From the NCBI RefSeq assembly GCF_033568475.1, contig NC_133122.1:18842206-18906205 (forward strand): a DNA stretch of 64,000 nucleotides, given 5' to 3'. Origin of the DNA: Henckelia pumila. Its lineage: Eukaryota > Streptophyta > Magnoliopsida > Lamiales > Gesneriaceae. Of the stretch, positions 1-14,466 are shown in pieces. Both the position numbers and the translations under genes were made by a program. Below the pieces are notes generated by a model. The model worked only from the letters and a program-made list of their open reading frames with translations. It was not told where the DNA came from and ran no database searches. Position 1 is the stretch's first letter. Every line of letters begins with the position of its first letter.

Positions 1-1050
1 TGTCTCACAAAATTTACCCGATGATCGAAACCGTCATACGAGAGTTTTTGTGAAACCGATTCACAAAATTTACCCGCTAAAAAGTTTTTTACATTTATAA
101 AAAACTAAAAACATTTTATAAATATATGTACAAATGAAACATTAATAATCAGAGACACACGAACTATATATAATTCGTGATAATTATATAACTCAAATCG
201 TTTAAACCGTTACAATAATCTAACATTCAATTTCGAACGATTCCTCTTAAAATATTACGCAAATAATTGAACATTTGTCATTTACATCGATCCAGTTTGT
301 CAAATAATGGAAATCCAAAATCAATATGCCAGCTAAGAGCCCAAAAGGATTTTACTACAAATGTCACTACAAGATTTTTTTTCTCCTTATAAATACACTC
401 TCCATTCCTGTGACATTCCACACGCAGCAATTTGCTTCACAACAATGGAATGCAAATCTCAAAAATCATCCCTCATACGTATATATGTATATATATCAAG
501 AATTATGTGTAGTTTTTCTAAAAATATAATTTTATCATGTCATATTTCGGTGTTTCACATTCTCGTCTCTTTTCTAAATTCATCATAACATGGGGACGAT
601 CCATTTGTGGCTTGTTCTGGTAGGGTTTCTTCCGGGTTCGACCCTACAAAGGACCGCCACAAAAGGTCAATTGTCGTACACGACCACCCTATACGTCGGC
701 CGCCTTCAGTGTCTTCCAGCTAAAGCAAAGACTCAGCCACCGCTCCGAAAGAGAGGCCATCTAGTGGTTCCTACACCAGGCCGAGCCACTCATCATTGAC
801 GCCACCTACACTAAGGTGGGCCGGCGGACGCTATATGCACTTCTATTTGTCTGATGAAACCTCCACCAGCCATCGTGCCTTTGGAACGCATGAGAGTGAT
901 TCCGTTAAGCGATCGGATCTACCCGAGTGTTGAGTTCCAATTATGTAATGAAAAATAATGGATTTGATACTTTTTGTATGAGTGGATTGGATAACGACCC
1001 ATCTCACAAAATTGACTCGTATTTGTATTTAAATTACACTTTTTAAAATT

Positions 1051-1089
<39 letters not shown>

Positions 1090-1940
1090 ACTTTTTCGTA
1101 TATGAGTTACTATATCTGGATTTGATTAAACATCGAATTTTTATGTAAAAAGGTTTTGCTACTTTTAAAACCGTCTCTAATCATTGGTTTTTTAGTGTTG
1201 CGAGGATACAAATTATTGATATCATCTCTTAAGGAACATGTTAATCAATTTCTGGACTAAAACAAAAATTGATCATTTAAAATATCAAAAATAAAAATAT
1301 ACCACCTTACATTTTATATATACTAGTAATACCTGTACGCAAAAATTCGCGTGCATAAATAGTTTATATTATTACATCTAAAAATAATGAACATTTTTTT
1401 ATATTTTAAATTGAAAAATAAAATTTAAATATCGTAGGTAGTAAGGGACATTTTTGTTCGTCCATTAATTTGACGAAAAGGGTTATTCTAAGGGGTTCAT
1501 GCATTATTGTATTGTATTGCAAACAAACAAACATACCATAAATAAAAAAATAAGGGGCCAATTTCCCATGCATGTCTCATCTGGCCTCGCCCATTTGGTT
1601 TTGGTGGATACAATTATTCTCGTAATTTTCTATTGTATTTAACTTGATATCGAAAAGGATAATATCTTTAAAAAAAAAGAAAATAAAATAAAAAAATATT
1701 TCAATATTATCCAAATTTAAGAATATATTTCAATTTTATCCAAAACTATACTCATATCACTCCTAATATAAAAAAGTATTGGTCTCTTATGATCCGTGAG
1801 ATGGGTTCAAACCCACATATATTTCCAATAAAGAATAATATTTTTTTCATAAAAAGTAATTGAACGACCTATATTGACAATAAAGAGTAATAATTGTCAT
1901 AAAAAGTAATACATTATCATGGTGACCCAACTAGGATATC
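1..1940 (+). repeat. Array unit 1 (type A, internal deletion)
   Basis: This unit is 1940 bp. It lacks about 330 bp present in the others: the stretch after the TA tract, including two CCGTC palindromes, is missing. The deletion junction near 1150 has a few bases of microhomology (TAT), consistent with slippage or end joining. The GC-rich block is at 590-940. Confidence 0.9.
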
Positions 1941-2982
1941 TGTCTCACAAAATTTATCGCTGATCGAAACCGTCACACAAGAGTTTTTGTGAAACCGATT
2001 CACAAAATTTACCCGCTAAAAAGTTTTTTACATTTATAAAACATTAAAAACATTTTATAAATATATGTCCAAACGAAACATTAATAATCAAACGCTCACA
2101 TACTATATATAATTCGTGATAATTTTAAAACTCAAATCGTTTAAACCGTTACAATAATCTAACATTCAATTTCGAACGATTCCTCTTAAGATATTACGCA
2201 CATAATTGAACATTTGTCATTTACATCGATCCAGTTTGTCAAATAATGGAAATCCAAAATCAATATGCCAGCTACGAGCCCTAAAGGATTTTATTTCACT
2301 ACAAGATTTTTTTTCTCCTTATAAATACAATCTCCATTCATGTGACATTCCACACGCAGCAATTTGCTTCACAACAATAGAATGCAAATCTCAAAAATCA
2401 TCCATCATACATATATATGTATATATATCAAGAATTATGTGTAGTTTTTCTAAAAATATAATTTTATCATGTCATATTTCGGTGTTTCACATTCTCGTCT
2501 CTTTTCTGAATTCATCATAACATGGGGACGATCCATTTCTGGCTTGTTCTGGTAGGGTTTCTTCCGGGTTCGACCCTACAAAGGACCGCCACAAAAGGTC
2601 AATTGTCGTACACGGCCACCCTATACGCCGGCCGTCTTCCGTGTCTTCCAGCTAAAGCAAAGACTCAGCCACCGCTCCGAAAGAGAGGCCATCTAGTGGT
2701 TCCTACACCAGGCCGAGCCACTCATCATCGACGCCACCTACACTAAGGCGGGCCGGCGGACGCTATATGCACTTCTATTTGTCTGATGAAACCTCCACCA
2801 CCATCGTGCCTTTGGAATGCATGAGAGTGATTCCGTTAAGCGATCGGATCTACCCGAGTGCTGAGTTCCAATTATGTAATGAAAAATAATGGATTTGATA
2901 CTTTTTGTATGAGTGGATTGGATAACGACCCGTCTCACAAAATTGACTCATATTTGTGTTTAAATTACACTTTTTAAAATTG

Positions 2983-3022
<40 letters not shown>

Positions 3023-4231
3023 AATTTTTTGTATATGAATTACTATATCTGGATTTGATTAAACATCGAATTTTTATTTAAAAATATCATTTGAATGGTT
3101 AAGAATTCAAACATAATCATATTTTTCGCATACATACGATGAATGCTTGTAACAGTACTATTTTAATTAGATGAATTGTAAAAATAATGTTGTTGATATA
3201 AAAGGTAATTTTTGTATCATGAGTAGGTTGATAACAACCAGTCTCGAAAAATAGTGATAGTTTTTCTAAACCGTCAATAATTTTAGCAACGGTTTCAAAG
3301 AAATTTACGTTTGCAAATTGCGATGAAATTTTAAAAACTGTCATTAATTTTAACGACGGTTGTAGGAACCATCATGGATTTTTGCGACGAAGAAAACACA
3401 AACTATGTAAAAAGGTTTTGCTACTTTTAAAACCGTCTCTAATCATCGGTTTTTTTGTGTTGCGAGGATACAAATTATTGATATCATCTCTTAAGGAACA
3501 TGTTAATCAATTTCTGGACTAAAACAAAAATTGACCATTTAAAATATCAAAAATAAAAATATACCACCTTACATTTTATATATACTAGTAATCCATGTAC
3601 GCAAAAATTCGCGTGAATAAATAGTTTATATTATTACATCTAAAAATAATGAACATTTTTTTATATTTTAAATTGAAAAATAAAATTTAAATATCGTAGG
3701 TAGTAAGGGACATTTTTGTTCGTCCATTAATTTGACGAAAATGGTTATTCTAAGGGGTTCATGCATTATTGTATTGCAAATATTTTTTGAACATATATAA
3801 TACACAAAAAACAAAAACAAACATACCATAAATAAAAAAAAATAAGGGGCCAATTTTTCATGCATGTCTCATCTAGACTCGCCCGTTTGGTTTTGGTGGA
3901 TAAAATTATCCTCATAATTTTCTATTGTATTTAATTTGATATCAAAAAGGGTAATATCTTAAAAAAAATTAAAATAAAATACAAAAATATTTCAATATTA
4001 TCCAAATTTAAGAATATATTTCAATTTTATCCAAAACTATACGCATATCACTCCTAATATAAAAAAGTATTGGTCTCTTATGATCCGTGAGATGGGTTCA
4101 AACCCACATATATTTCCAATAAAGAATAATATTTTTTTCATAAAAAGTAATTGAATGACCTATATTGACAATAAAGAGTAATAATTGTCATAAAAAGTAA
4201 TACATTATCATGGTGACACAACTAGGATATA
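1941..4231 (+). repeat. Array unit 2 (type B)
   Basis: This unit is 2291 bp. Type B is marked by a TTATCGCTGATCG start variant, a shortened TTTATTTCACTACAAG segment and CCAAACG where type A has CAAATG. The GC-rich block lies at 2522-2880. Confidence 0.9.
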
Positions 4232-4618
4232 TGTCTCACAAAATTTACCCGATGATCGAAACCGTCATACGAGAGTTTTTGTGAAACCGATTCACAAAAT
4301 TTACCCGCTAAAAAGTTTTTTACATTTATAAAACACTAAAAACATTTTATAAATATATGTACAAATGAAACATTAATAATCAGAGACTCACGAACTATAT
4401 ATAATTCGTGATAATTATATAACTCAAATCGTTTAAACCGTTACAATAATCTAACATTCAATTTCGAACGATTCCTCTTAAAATATTACGCAAATAATTG
4501 AACATTTGTCATTTACATCGATCCAGATTGTCAAATAATGGAAATCCAAAATCAATATGCCAGCTACGAGCCCAAAAGGATTTTATTACAAATGTCACTA
4601 CAAGATTTTTTTTCTCCT

Positions 4619-4626
4619 TATAAATA
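4619..4626 (+). promoter_or_regulatory. TATA box conserved in every array unit (example, unit 3)
   Basis: TATAAATA lies 50 bases upstream of an ATG in a good plant initiation context (ACAACAATGG, 4676-4678). The box, spacing and leader are kept in all units and in the isolated copy near 42956. This looks like a core promoter carried by the repeat. Whether it is active cannot be told from sequence. Confidence 0.5.
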
Positions 4627-5551
4627 CACTCTCCATTCCTGTGACATTCCACACGCAGCAATTTGCTTCACAACAATGGAATGCAATTCTCAAAAATCAT
4701 CCCTCATACGTATATATGTATATATATCAAGAATTATGTGTAGTTTTTCTAAAAATATAATTTTATCATGTCATATTTCGGTGTTTCACATTCTCGTCTC
4801 TTTTCTGAATTCATCATAACATGGGGACGATCCATTTGTGGCTTGTTCTGGTAGGGTTTCTTCCGGGTTCGACCCTACAAAGGACCGCCACAAAAGGTCA
4901 ATTGTCGTACACGGCCACCCTATCCGTCGGCCGCCTTCAGTGTCTTCCAGCTAAAGCAAAGACTCAGCCACCGCTCCGAAAGAGAGGCCATCTAGTGGTT
5001 CCTACACCAGGCCGAGCCACTCATCATCGACGCCACCTACACTAAGGTGGGCCGGCGGACGCTATATGCACTTCTATTTGTCTGATGAAACCTCCACCAG
5101 CCATCGTGCCTTTGGAACGCATGAGAGTGATTCCGTTAAGAGATCGGATCTACCCGAGTGCTGTGTTCCAATTATGTAATGAAAAATAATGGATTTGATA
5201 CTTTTTGTATGAGTGGATTGGATAACGACCCGTCTCACAAAATTGACTCGTATTTGTATTTAAATTACACTTTTTAAAATTGTTTATATATATATATATA
5301 TATTTAACTTTTTCGTATATGAGTTACTATATCTGGATTTGATTAAACATCGAATTTTAATTTAAAAATATCATTTGAATGGTTAAGAATTCAAACATAA
5401 TCATATATTGCGCATACATATGATGAATGCTTGTAACAGTACTATTTTAATGAGATGAATTGTAAAAATAATGTTTTTGATATAAAAAGTAATTTTTGTA
5501 TCATGAGTAGGTTGATAACAACCAGTCTCGAAAAACAGTGATAGTTTTTCT

Positions 5552-5740
5552 AAACCGTCACTAATTTTAGCAACGGTTTTCAAAGAAATTTACGTTTGCA
5601 ATTTGCGATGAAATTTTAAAAACTGTCATTAATTTTAACGACGGTTGTAGGAAACCATCATGGATTTTTGCGACGAAGAAAACACAGACGATGTAAAAAG
5701 GTTTTGCTACTTTTAAAACCGTCTCTAATCATCGGTTTTT
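5552..5740. repeat. Cluster of three CCGTC/GACGG palindromes (example, unit 3)
   Basis: Three imperfect palindromes lie at 5552-5580, 5621-5647 and 5715-5740. Each has a CCGTC or CTGTC arm, a TAAT-rich centre and a GACGG or CAACGG arm. The same trio recurs in every complete unit. Such modules resemble subterminal repeats of plant DNA transposons, but no matching terminal inverted repeat was found. Confidence 0.55.
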
Positions 5741-6506
5741 TTGTGTTGCGAGGATACAAATTTTTGATATCATCTCTTAAGGAACATGTTAATCAATTTC
5801 TGGACTAAAACAAAAATTGATCATTTAAAATATCAAAAATAAAAATATATCACCTTACATTTTATATATACTAGTAATACAAAAATTCGCGTGCATAAAT
5901 AGTTTATATTATTACATCTAAAAATAATGAACATTTTTTTATATTTTAAATTGAAAAATAAAATTTAAATATCGTAGGTAGTAATGGACATTTTTGTTCG
6001 TCCATTAATTTGACGAAAATGGTTATTCTAAAGGGTTCATGCATTATTGTATTGCAAATATTTTTTGAACATATATAATACACAAAAAACAAAAACAAAC
6101 ATACCATAAATAAAATAATAAGGGGCCAATTTCCCATGCATGTCTCATCTGGCCTCGCCCGTTTGGTTTTGTTGCATAAAATTATCCTCATAATTTTCTA
6201 TTGTATTTAATTTGATATCAAAAAGGATAATATCTTTAAAAAATTAAAATAAAATACAAAAATATTTCAATATTATCCAAATTTAAGAATATATTTCAAT
6301 TTTATCCAAAACTATACTCATATCACTCCTAATATAAAAAAGCATTGGTCTCTTATGATCCATGAGATGGGTTCAAACCCACATATATTTCCAATAAAGA
6401 ATAATATTTTTTTCATAAAAAGTAATTGAACGACCTATATTGACAATAAAGAGTAATAATTGTCATAAAAAGTAATACAATATCATGGTGACCCAACTAG
6501 GATATA

Positions 6507-7553
6507 TGTCTCACAAAATTTACCCGATGATCGAAACTGTCATACGAGAGTTTTTGTGAAACCGATTTACAAAATTTACCCGCTAAAAAGTTTTTTACAT
6601 TTATAAAACACTAAAAACATTTTATAAATATATGTACAAATGAAACATTAATAATCAGAGACACACGAACTATATATAATTCGTGATAATTATATAACTC
6701 AAATCGTTTAAACCGTTACAATAATCTAACATTCAATTTCGAACGATTCCTCTTAAAATATTACGCAAATAATTGAACATTTGTCATTTACATCGATCCA
6801 GTTTGTCAAATAATGGAAATCCAAAATCAATATGCCAGCTACGAGCCCAAAAGGATTTTATTACAAATGTCACTACAAGATTTTTTTTCTCCTTATAAAT
6901 ACACTCTCCATTCCTGTGACATTCCACACGCAGCAATTTGCTTCACAACAATGGAATGCAAATCTCAAAAATCATCCCTCATACGTATATATGTATATAT
7001 ATCAAGAATTATGTGTAGTTTTTATAAAAATATAATTTTATCATGTCATATTTCGGTGTTTCACATTCTCGTCTCTTTTCTGAATTCATCATAACATGGG
7101 GACGAATCATTTGTGGCTTGTTCTGGTAGGGTTTCTTCCGGGTTCGACCCTACAAAGGACCGCCACAAAAGGTCAATTGTCGTACACGGCCACCCTATAC
7201 GCCGGCCGCCTTCAGTGTCTTCCAGCTAAAGCAAAGACTCATCCACCGCTCCGAAAGAGAGGCCATCTAGTGGTTCCTACACCAGGCCGAGCCACTCATC
7301 ATCGATGCCACCTACACTAAGGTGGGCCGGCGGACGCTATATGCACTTCTATTTGTCTGATGAAACCTCCACCAGCCATCGTGCCTTTGGAACGCATGAG
7401 AGTGATTCCGTTAAGCGATCGGATCTACCCGAGTGTTGAGTTCCAATTATGTAATGAAAAATAATGGATTTGATACTTTTTGTATGAGTGGATTGGATAA
7501 CGACCCGTCTCACAAAATTGACTCGTATTTGTATTTAAATTACACTTTTTAAA

Positions 7554-7599
<46 letters not shown>

Positions 7600-8813
7600 A
7601 CTTTTTCGTATATGAGTTACTATATCTGGATTTGATTAAACATCGAATTTTTATTTAAAAATATCATTTGAATGGTTAAGAATTCAAACATAATCATATA
7701 TTGCGCATACATATGATGAATGCTTGTAACAGTACTATTTTAATGAGATGAATTGTAAAAATAATGTTTTTGATATAAAAAGTAATTTTTGTATCATGAG
7801 TAGGTTGATAACAACCAGTCTCGAAAAATAGTGATAGTTTTTCTAAACCGTCACTAATTTTAGCAACGGTTTTCAAAGAAATTTACGTTTGCAAATTGCG
7901 ATGAAATTTTAAAAACTGTCATTAATTTTAACGACGGTTGTAGAAAACCATCATGGATTTTTGCGACGAAGAAAACACAGACGATGTAAAAAGGTTTTGC
8001 TACTTTTAAAACCGTCTCTAATCATCGGTTTTTTTGTGTTGCGGGGATACAAATTATTGATATCATCTCTTAAGGAACATGTTAATCAATTTCTGGACTA
8101 AAACAAAAATTGATCATTTAAAATATCAAAAATAAAAATATACCACCTTACATTTTATATATACTAGTAATACCTATACGCAAAAATTCGCGTGCATAAA
8201 TAGTTTATATTATTACATCTAAAAATAATGAACATTTTTTTATATTTTAAATTGAAAAATAAAATTTAAATATCGTAGGTAGTAAGGGACATTTTTGTTC
8301 GTCCATTAATTTGACGAAAAGGGTTATTCTAAGGGGTTCATGCATTATTGTATTGTATTGCAAATATTTTTTGAACATATATAATACACAAAAAACAAAA
8401 ACAAACATACCATAAATAAAAAAATAAGGGGCCAATTTCCCATGCATGTCTCATCTGGCCTCCCCCGTTTGGTTTTGGTGCATAAAATTATCCTAATAAT
8501 TTTCTATTGTATTTAATTTGATATCAAAAAGGATAATATCTTTAAAAAATTAAAATAAAATACAAAAATATTTCAATATTATCCAAATTTAAGAATATAT
8601 TTCAATTTTATCCAAAACTATACTCATATCACTCCTAATATAAAAAAGTATTGGTCTCTTATGATCCATGAGATGGGTTCAAACCCACATATATTTCCAA
8701 TAAAGTATAATATTTTTTTTCATAAAAAGTAATTGAACGACCTATATTGACAATAAAGAGTAATAATTGTCATAAAAAGTAATACAATATCATGGTGACC
8801 CAACTAGGATATA
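6507..8813 (+). repeat. Array unit 4 (type A)
   Basis: This unit is 2307 bp. It shares private variants with unit 5 (GACGAATCAT after the GC-block ATG, and ACTCATCCACCG), so the two arose by a recent local duplication. Confidence 0.9.
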
Positions 8814-9854
8814 TGTCTCACAAAATTTACCCGATGATCGAAACTGTCATACGAGAGTTTTTGTGAAACCGATTTACAAAATTTACCCGCTAAAAAGTTT
8901 TTTACATTTATAAAACACTAAAAACATTTTATAAATATATTTACAAATGAAACATTAATAATCAGAGACACACGAACTATATATAATTCGTGATAATTAT
9001 ATAACTCAAATCGTTTAAACCGTTACAATAATCTAACATTCAATTTCGAACGATTCCTCTTAAAATATTACGCAAATAATTGAACATTTGTCATTTACAT
9101 CGATCCAGTTTGTCAAATAATGGAAATCCAAAATCAATATGCCAGCTACGAGCCCAAAAGGATTTTATTACAAATGTCACTACAAGATTTTTTTTCTCCT
9201 TATAAATACACTCTCCATTCCTGTGACATTCCACACGCAGCAATTTGCTTCACAACAATGGAATGCAAATCTCAAAAATCATCCCTCATACGTATATATG
9301 TATATATATCAAGAATTATGTGTAGTTTTTCTAAAATAATTTTATCATGTCATATTTCGGTGTTTCACATTCTCGTCTCTTTTCTGAATTCATCATAACA
9401 TGGGGACGAATCATTTGTGGCTTGTTCTGGTAGGGTTTCTTCCGGGTTCGACCCTACAAAGGACCGCCACAAAAGGTCAATTGTCGTACACGGCCACCCT
9501 ATACGCCGGCCGCCTTCAGTGTCTTCCAGCTAAAGCAAAGACTCATCCACCGCTCCGAAAGAGAGGCCATCTAGTGGTTCCTACACCAGGCCGAGCCACT
9601 CATCATCGACGCCACCTACACTAAGGTGGGCCGGCGGACGCTATATGCACTTCTATTTGTCTGATGAAACCTCCACCAGCCATCGTGCCTTTGGAACGCA
9701 TGAGAGTAATTCCGTTAAGCGATCGGATCTACCCGAGTGTTGAGTTCCAATTATGTAATGAAAAATAATGGATTTGATACTTTTTGTATGAGTGGATTGG
9801 ATAACGACCCGTCTCACAAAATTGACTCGTATTTGTGTTTAAATTACACTTTTT

Positions 9855-9895
<41 letters not shown>

Positions 9896-11107
9896 AATTT
9901 TTCGTATATGAGTTACTATATCTGGATTTGATTAAACATCGAATTTTTATTTAAAAATATCATTTGAATGGTTAAGAATTCAAACATAATCTTATATTGC
10001 GCATACATATGATGAATGCTTGTAACAGTACTATTTTAATGAGATGAATTGTAAAAATAATGTTTTTGATATAAAAAGTAATTTTTGTATCATGAGTAGG
10101 TTGATAACAACCAGTCTCGAAAAATAGTGATAGTTTTTCTAAACCGTCACTAATTTTAGCAACGGTTTTCAAAGAAATTTACGTTTGCAAATTGCGATGA
10201 AATTTTAAAAATTGTCATTAATTTTAACGACGGTTGTAGAAAACCATCATGGATTTTTGCGACGAAGAAAACACAGACGATGTAAAAAGGTTTTGCTACT
10301 TTTAAAACCGTCTCTAATCATCGGTTTTTTTGTGTTGCGGGGATACAAATTATTGATATCATCTCTTAAGGAACATGTTAATCAATTTCTGGACTAAAAC
10401 AAAAATTGATCATTTAAAATATCAAAAATAAAAATATACCACCTTACATTTTATATATACTAGTAATACATGTACGCAAAAATTCGCGTGCATAAATAGT
10501 TTATATTATTACATCTAAAAATAATGAACATTTTTTTATATTTTAAATTGAAAAATAAAATTTAAATATCGTAGGTAGTAAGGGACATTTTTGTTCGTCC
10601 ATTAATTTGACGAAAAGGGTTATTCTAAGGGGTTCATGCATTATTGTATTGTATTGCAAATATTTTTTGAACATATATAATACACAAAAAACAAAAACAA
10701 ACATACCATAAATAAAAAAATAAGGGGCCAATTTCCCATGCATGTCTCATCTGGCCTCGCCCGTTTGGTTTTGGTGGATAAAATTATCCTCATAATTTCC
10801 TATTGTATTTAATTTTATATCGAAAAGGATAATATCTTTAAAAAATGAAAATAAAATACAAAAATATTTCAAAATTATCCAAATTTAAGAATATATTTCA
10901 ATTTTATCCAAAACTATACGCATATCACTCCTAATATAAAAACGTATTGGTCTTTTATGATCCGTGAGACGTGTTCAAACCCACATATATTTACAATAAA
11001 GAATAATAATTTTTCATAAAAAGTAATTGAATGACCTATATTGACAATAAAGAGTAATAATTGTCAAAAAAAGTAATACATTATCATGGTGACCCAACTA
11101 GGAGATC
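8814..11107 (+). repeat. Array unit 5 (type A, near twin of unit 4)
   Basis: This unit is 2294 bp. Its left part matches unit 4 almost exactly. Its last ~150 bp (GAGACGTGTTCAAACC near 10966) carry the variant that precedes type B units, so an A/B recombination junction falls inside it. Confidence 0.9.
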
Positions 11108-13378
11108 TGTCTCACAAAATTTATCGCTGATCGAAACCGTCACACAAGAGTTTTTGTGAAACCGATTCACAAAATTTACCCGCTAAAAAGTTTTTTACAT
11201 TTATAAAACATTAAAAACATTTTATAAATATATGTCCAAACGAAACATTAATAATCAGACGCTCACATACTATATATAATTCGTGATAATTACAAAACTC
11301 AAATCGTTTAAACCGTTACAATAATCTAACATTCAATTTCGAACGATTCCTCTTAAGGTATTACGCACATAATTGAACATTTGTCATTTACATCGATCCA
11401 GTTTGTCAAATAATGGAAATCCAAAATCAATATGACAGCTACGAGCCCTAAAGGATTTTATTTCACTACAAGATTTTTTTTCTCCTTATAAATACAATCT
11501 CCATTCATGTGACATTCCACACGCAGCAATTTGCTTCACAACAATAGAATGCAAATCTCAAAAATCATCCATCATACATATATATGTATATATATCAAGA
11601 ATTATGTGTAGTTTTTCTAAAAATATAATTTTATCATGTCATATTTCGGTGTTTCACATTCTCGTCTCTTTTCTAAATTCATCATAACATGGGGACGATC
11701 CATTTTTGGCTTGTTCTGGTAGGGTTTCTTCCGGGTTCGACCCTACAAAGGACCGCCACAAAAGGTCAATTGTCGTACACGGCCACCCTATACGTCGGTC
11801 GTCTTCCGTGTCTTCCAGCTAAAGCAAAGACTCAGCCACCGCTCCGAAAGAGAGGCCATCTAGTGGTTCCTACACCAGGCCGAGCCACTCATCATTGACG
11901 CCACCTACACTAAGGCGGGCCGGCGGACGCTATATGCACTTCTATTTGTCTGATGAAACCCCCACCACCATCGTGCCTTTGGAATGCATGAGAGTGATTC
12001 CGTTAAGCGATCGGATCTACCCGAGTGCTGAGTTCCAATTATGTAATGAAAAATAATGGATTTGATACTTTTTGTATGAGTGGATTGGATAACGACCCGT
12101 CTCACAAAATTGACTCGTATTTGTGTTTAAATTACACTTTTTAAAATTGTTTATATATATATATATATTTAAATTTTTTGTATATGAATTACTATATCTG
12201 GATTTGATTAAACATCGAATTTTTATTTAAAAATATCATTTTAATGGTTAAGAATTCAAACATAATCATATTTTGCGCATACATACGATGAATGCTTGTA
12301 ACAGTACTATTTTAATGAGTTGAATTGTAAAAATAATGTTTTTGATATAAAAAGTAATTTTTGTATCATGAGTAGGTTGATAACAACCAGTCTCGAAAAA
12401 TAGTGATAGTTTTTCTAAACCGTCACTAATTTTAGCAACGGTTTTCAAAGAAATTTACGTTTGCAAATTGCGATGAAATTTTAAAAACTGTCATTAATTT
12501 TAACGACGGTTGTAGGAACCATCATGGATTTTTGCGACGAAGAAAACACAAACTATGTAAAAAGGTTTTGCTACTTTTAAAACCGTCTCTAATCATCGGT
12601 TTTTTTGTGTTGCGAGGATACAAATTATTGATATCATCTCTTAAGGAACATGTTAATCAATTTCTTGACTAAAACAAAAATTGACCATTCAAAATATAAA
12701 AAATAAAAATATACCACCTTACATTTTATATATACTAGTAATCCATGTACGCAAAAATTCGAGTGCATAAATAGTTTATATTATTACATCTAAAAATAAT
12801 GAACATTTTTTTATATTTTAAATTTAAAAATAAAATTTAAATATCGTAGGTAGTAAGGGACATTTTTGTTCGTCCATTAATTTGACGAAAATGGTTATTC
12901 TAAGGGGTTCATGCATTATTGTATTGCAAATATTTTTTGAACATATATAATACACAAAAAACAAAAACAAACATACCATAAATAAAAAAATAAGGGGCCA
13001 ATTTCTCATGCATGTCTCATCTGGCCTCGCCCGTTTGGTTTTGGTGGATAAAATTATCCTCATAATTTTCAATTGTATTTAATTTGATATCAAAAAGGAT
13101 AATATCTTTAAAAAATTAAAATAAAAAAAAAAAATATTTCAATATTATCCAAATTTAAGAATATATTTCAATTTTATCCAAAACTATACTCATATCACTC
13201 CTAATATAAAAAAGTATTGGTCTCTTATGATCCGTGAGATGGGTTCAAACCCACATATATTTCCAATAAAGAATAATATTTTTTTCATAAAAAGTAATTG
13301 AATGACCTATATTGACAATAAAGAGTAATAATTGTCATAAAAAGTAATACATTATCATGGTGACCCAACTAGGATATA
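11108..13378 (+). repeat. Array unit 6 (type B)
   Basis: This unit is 2271 bp. A CGA-to-TGA difference near 11896 shortens the GC-block frame, the same lesion as in unit 1. The TA tract is very short here (near 12152-12168). Confidence 0.9.
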
Positions 13379-14431
13379 TATCTCACAAAATTTACCCGAT
13401 GATCGAAACCGTCATACGAGAGTTTTTGTGAAACCGATTCACAAAATTTACCCGCTAAAAAGTTTTTTACATTTATAAAACACTAAAAACATTTTATAAA
13501 TATATGTACAAATGAAACATTAATAATCAGAGACTCACGAACTATATATAATTTGTGATAATTATATAACTCAAATCGTTTAAACCGTTACAATAATCTA
13601 ACATTCAATTTCGAACGATTCCTCTTAAAATATTACGCAAATAATTGAACATTTGTCATTTACATCGATCCAGTTTGTCAAATAATGGAAATCCAAAATC
13701 AATATGCCAGCTACGAGCCCAAAAGGATTTTATTACAAATGTCACTACAAGATTTTTTTTCTCCTTATAAATACACTCTCCATTCCTGTGACATTCCACA
13801 CGCAGCAATTTGCTTCACAACAATGGGATGCAAATCTCAAAAATCATCCCTCATACGTATATATGTATATATATCAAGAATTATGTGTAGTTTTTCTAAA
13901 AATATAATTTTATCATGTCATATTTCGGTGTTTCACATTCTCGTCTCTTTTCTGAATTCATCATAACATGGGGACGATCCATTTGTAGCTTGTTCTGGTA
14001 GGGTTTCTTCCGGGTTCGACCCTACAAAGGACCGCCACAAAAGGTCAATTGTCGTACACGGCCACCCAATACGTCGGCCGCCTTCAGTGTCTTCCAGCTA
14101 AAGCAAAGACTCAGCCACCGCTCCGAAAGAGAGGCCATCTAGTGGTTCCTACACCAGGCCGAGCCACTCATCATCGACGCCACCTACACTAAGGCGGGCC
14201 GGCGGACGCTATATGCACTTCTATTTGTCTGATGAAACCTCCACCAGCCATCGTGCCTTTGGAACGCATGAGAGTGATTCCGTTAAGCGATCGGATCTAC
14301 CCGAGTGCTGAGTTCCAATTATGTAATGAAAAATAATGGATTTGATACTTTTTGTATGAGTGGATTGGATAACGACCCGTCTCACAAAATTGACTCGTAT
14401 TTGTATTTAAATTACACTTTTTAAAATTGTT

Positions 14432-14466
<35 letters not shown>

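Larger units (their letters stand above)
4232..6506 (+). repeat. Array unit 3 (type A, reference unit)
   Basis: This unit is 2275 bp and serves as the reference for sub-features. The TATA box is at 4619-4626, the ATG in good context at 4676, the GC-rich block at 4821-5170, the TA tract near 5284-5304, and the CCGTC palindromes at 5552-5580, 5621-5647 and 5715-5740. Part of the Helitron-like hairpin near 5875 is deleted. Confidence 0.9.

Noticed and set aside
4596..4615. CACTACAAGA phrase as a CACTA transposon end
   Set aside because: No matching inverted end or 3-bp target duplication is present in the unit, so the match is probably chance.
4833..4880. tRNA-like A and B boxes (GGTTCGACCC) suggesting a SINE head
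   Set aside because: The B-box match is fair, but the A box is poor and no cloverleaf arms form. A hairpin explains the GGGTTCGACCC better.
4821..5045. 74-codon ORF recurring in most array units
   Set aside because: It looks signal-peptide-like at the start, but unit-to-unit differences are mostly replacements, with stops in units 1, 6 and 7 and a shift in unit 8. The repeated openness reflects sequence homogenisation.
5401..5583. 60-residue minus-strand ORF nearly identical in many units
   Set aside because: It starts at a non-ATG codon, covers the palindromic non-coding part, and is conserved only because the units are near copies.
5946..6191. 66-83-residue minus-strand ORF in many units
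   Set aside because: It overlaps the dispersed, clearly non-coding element segment also found at 60379 and has a low-complexity hydrophobic composition.
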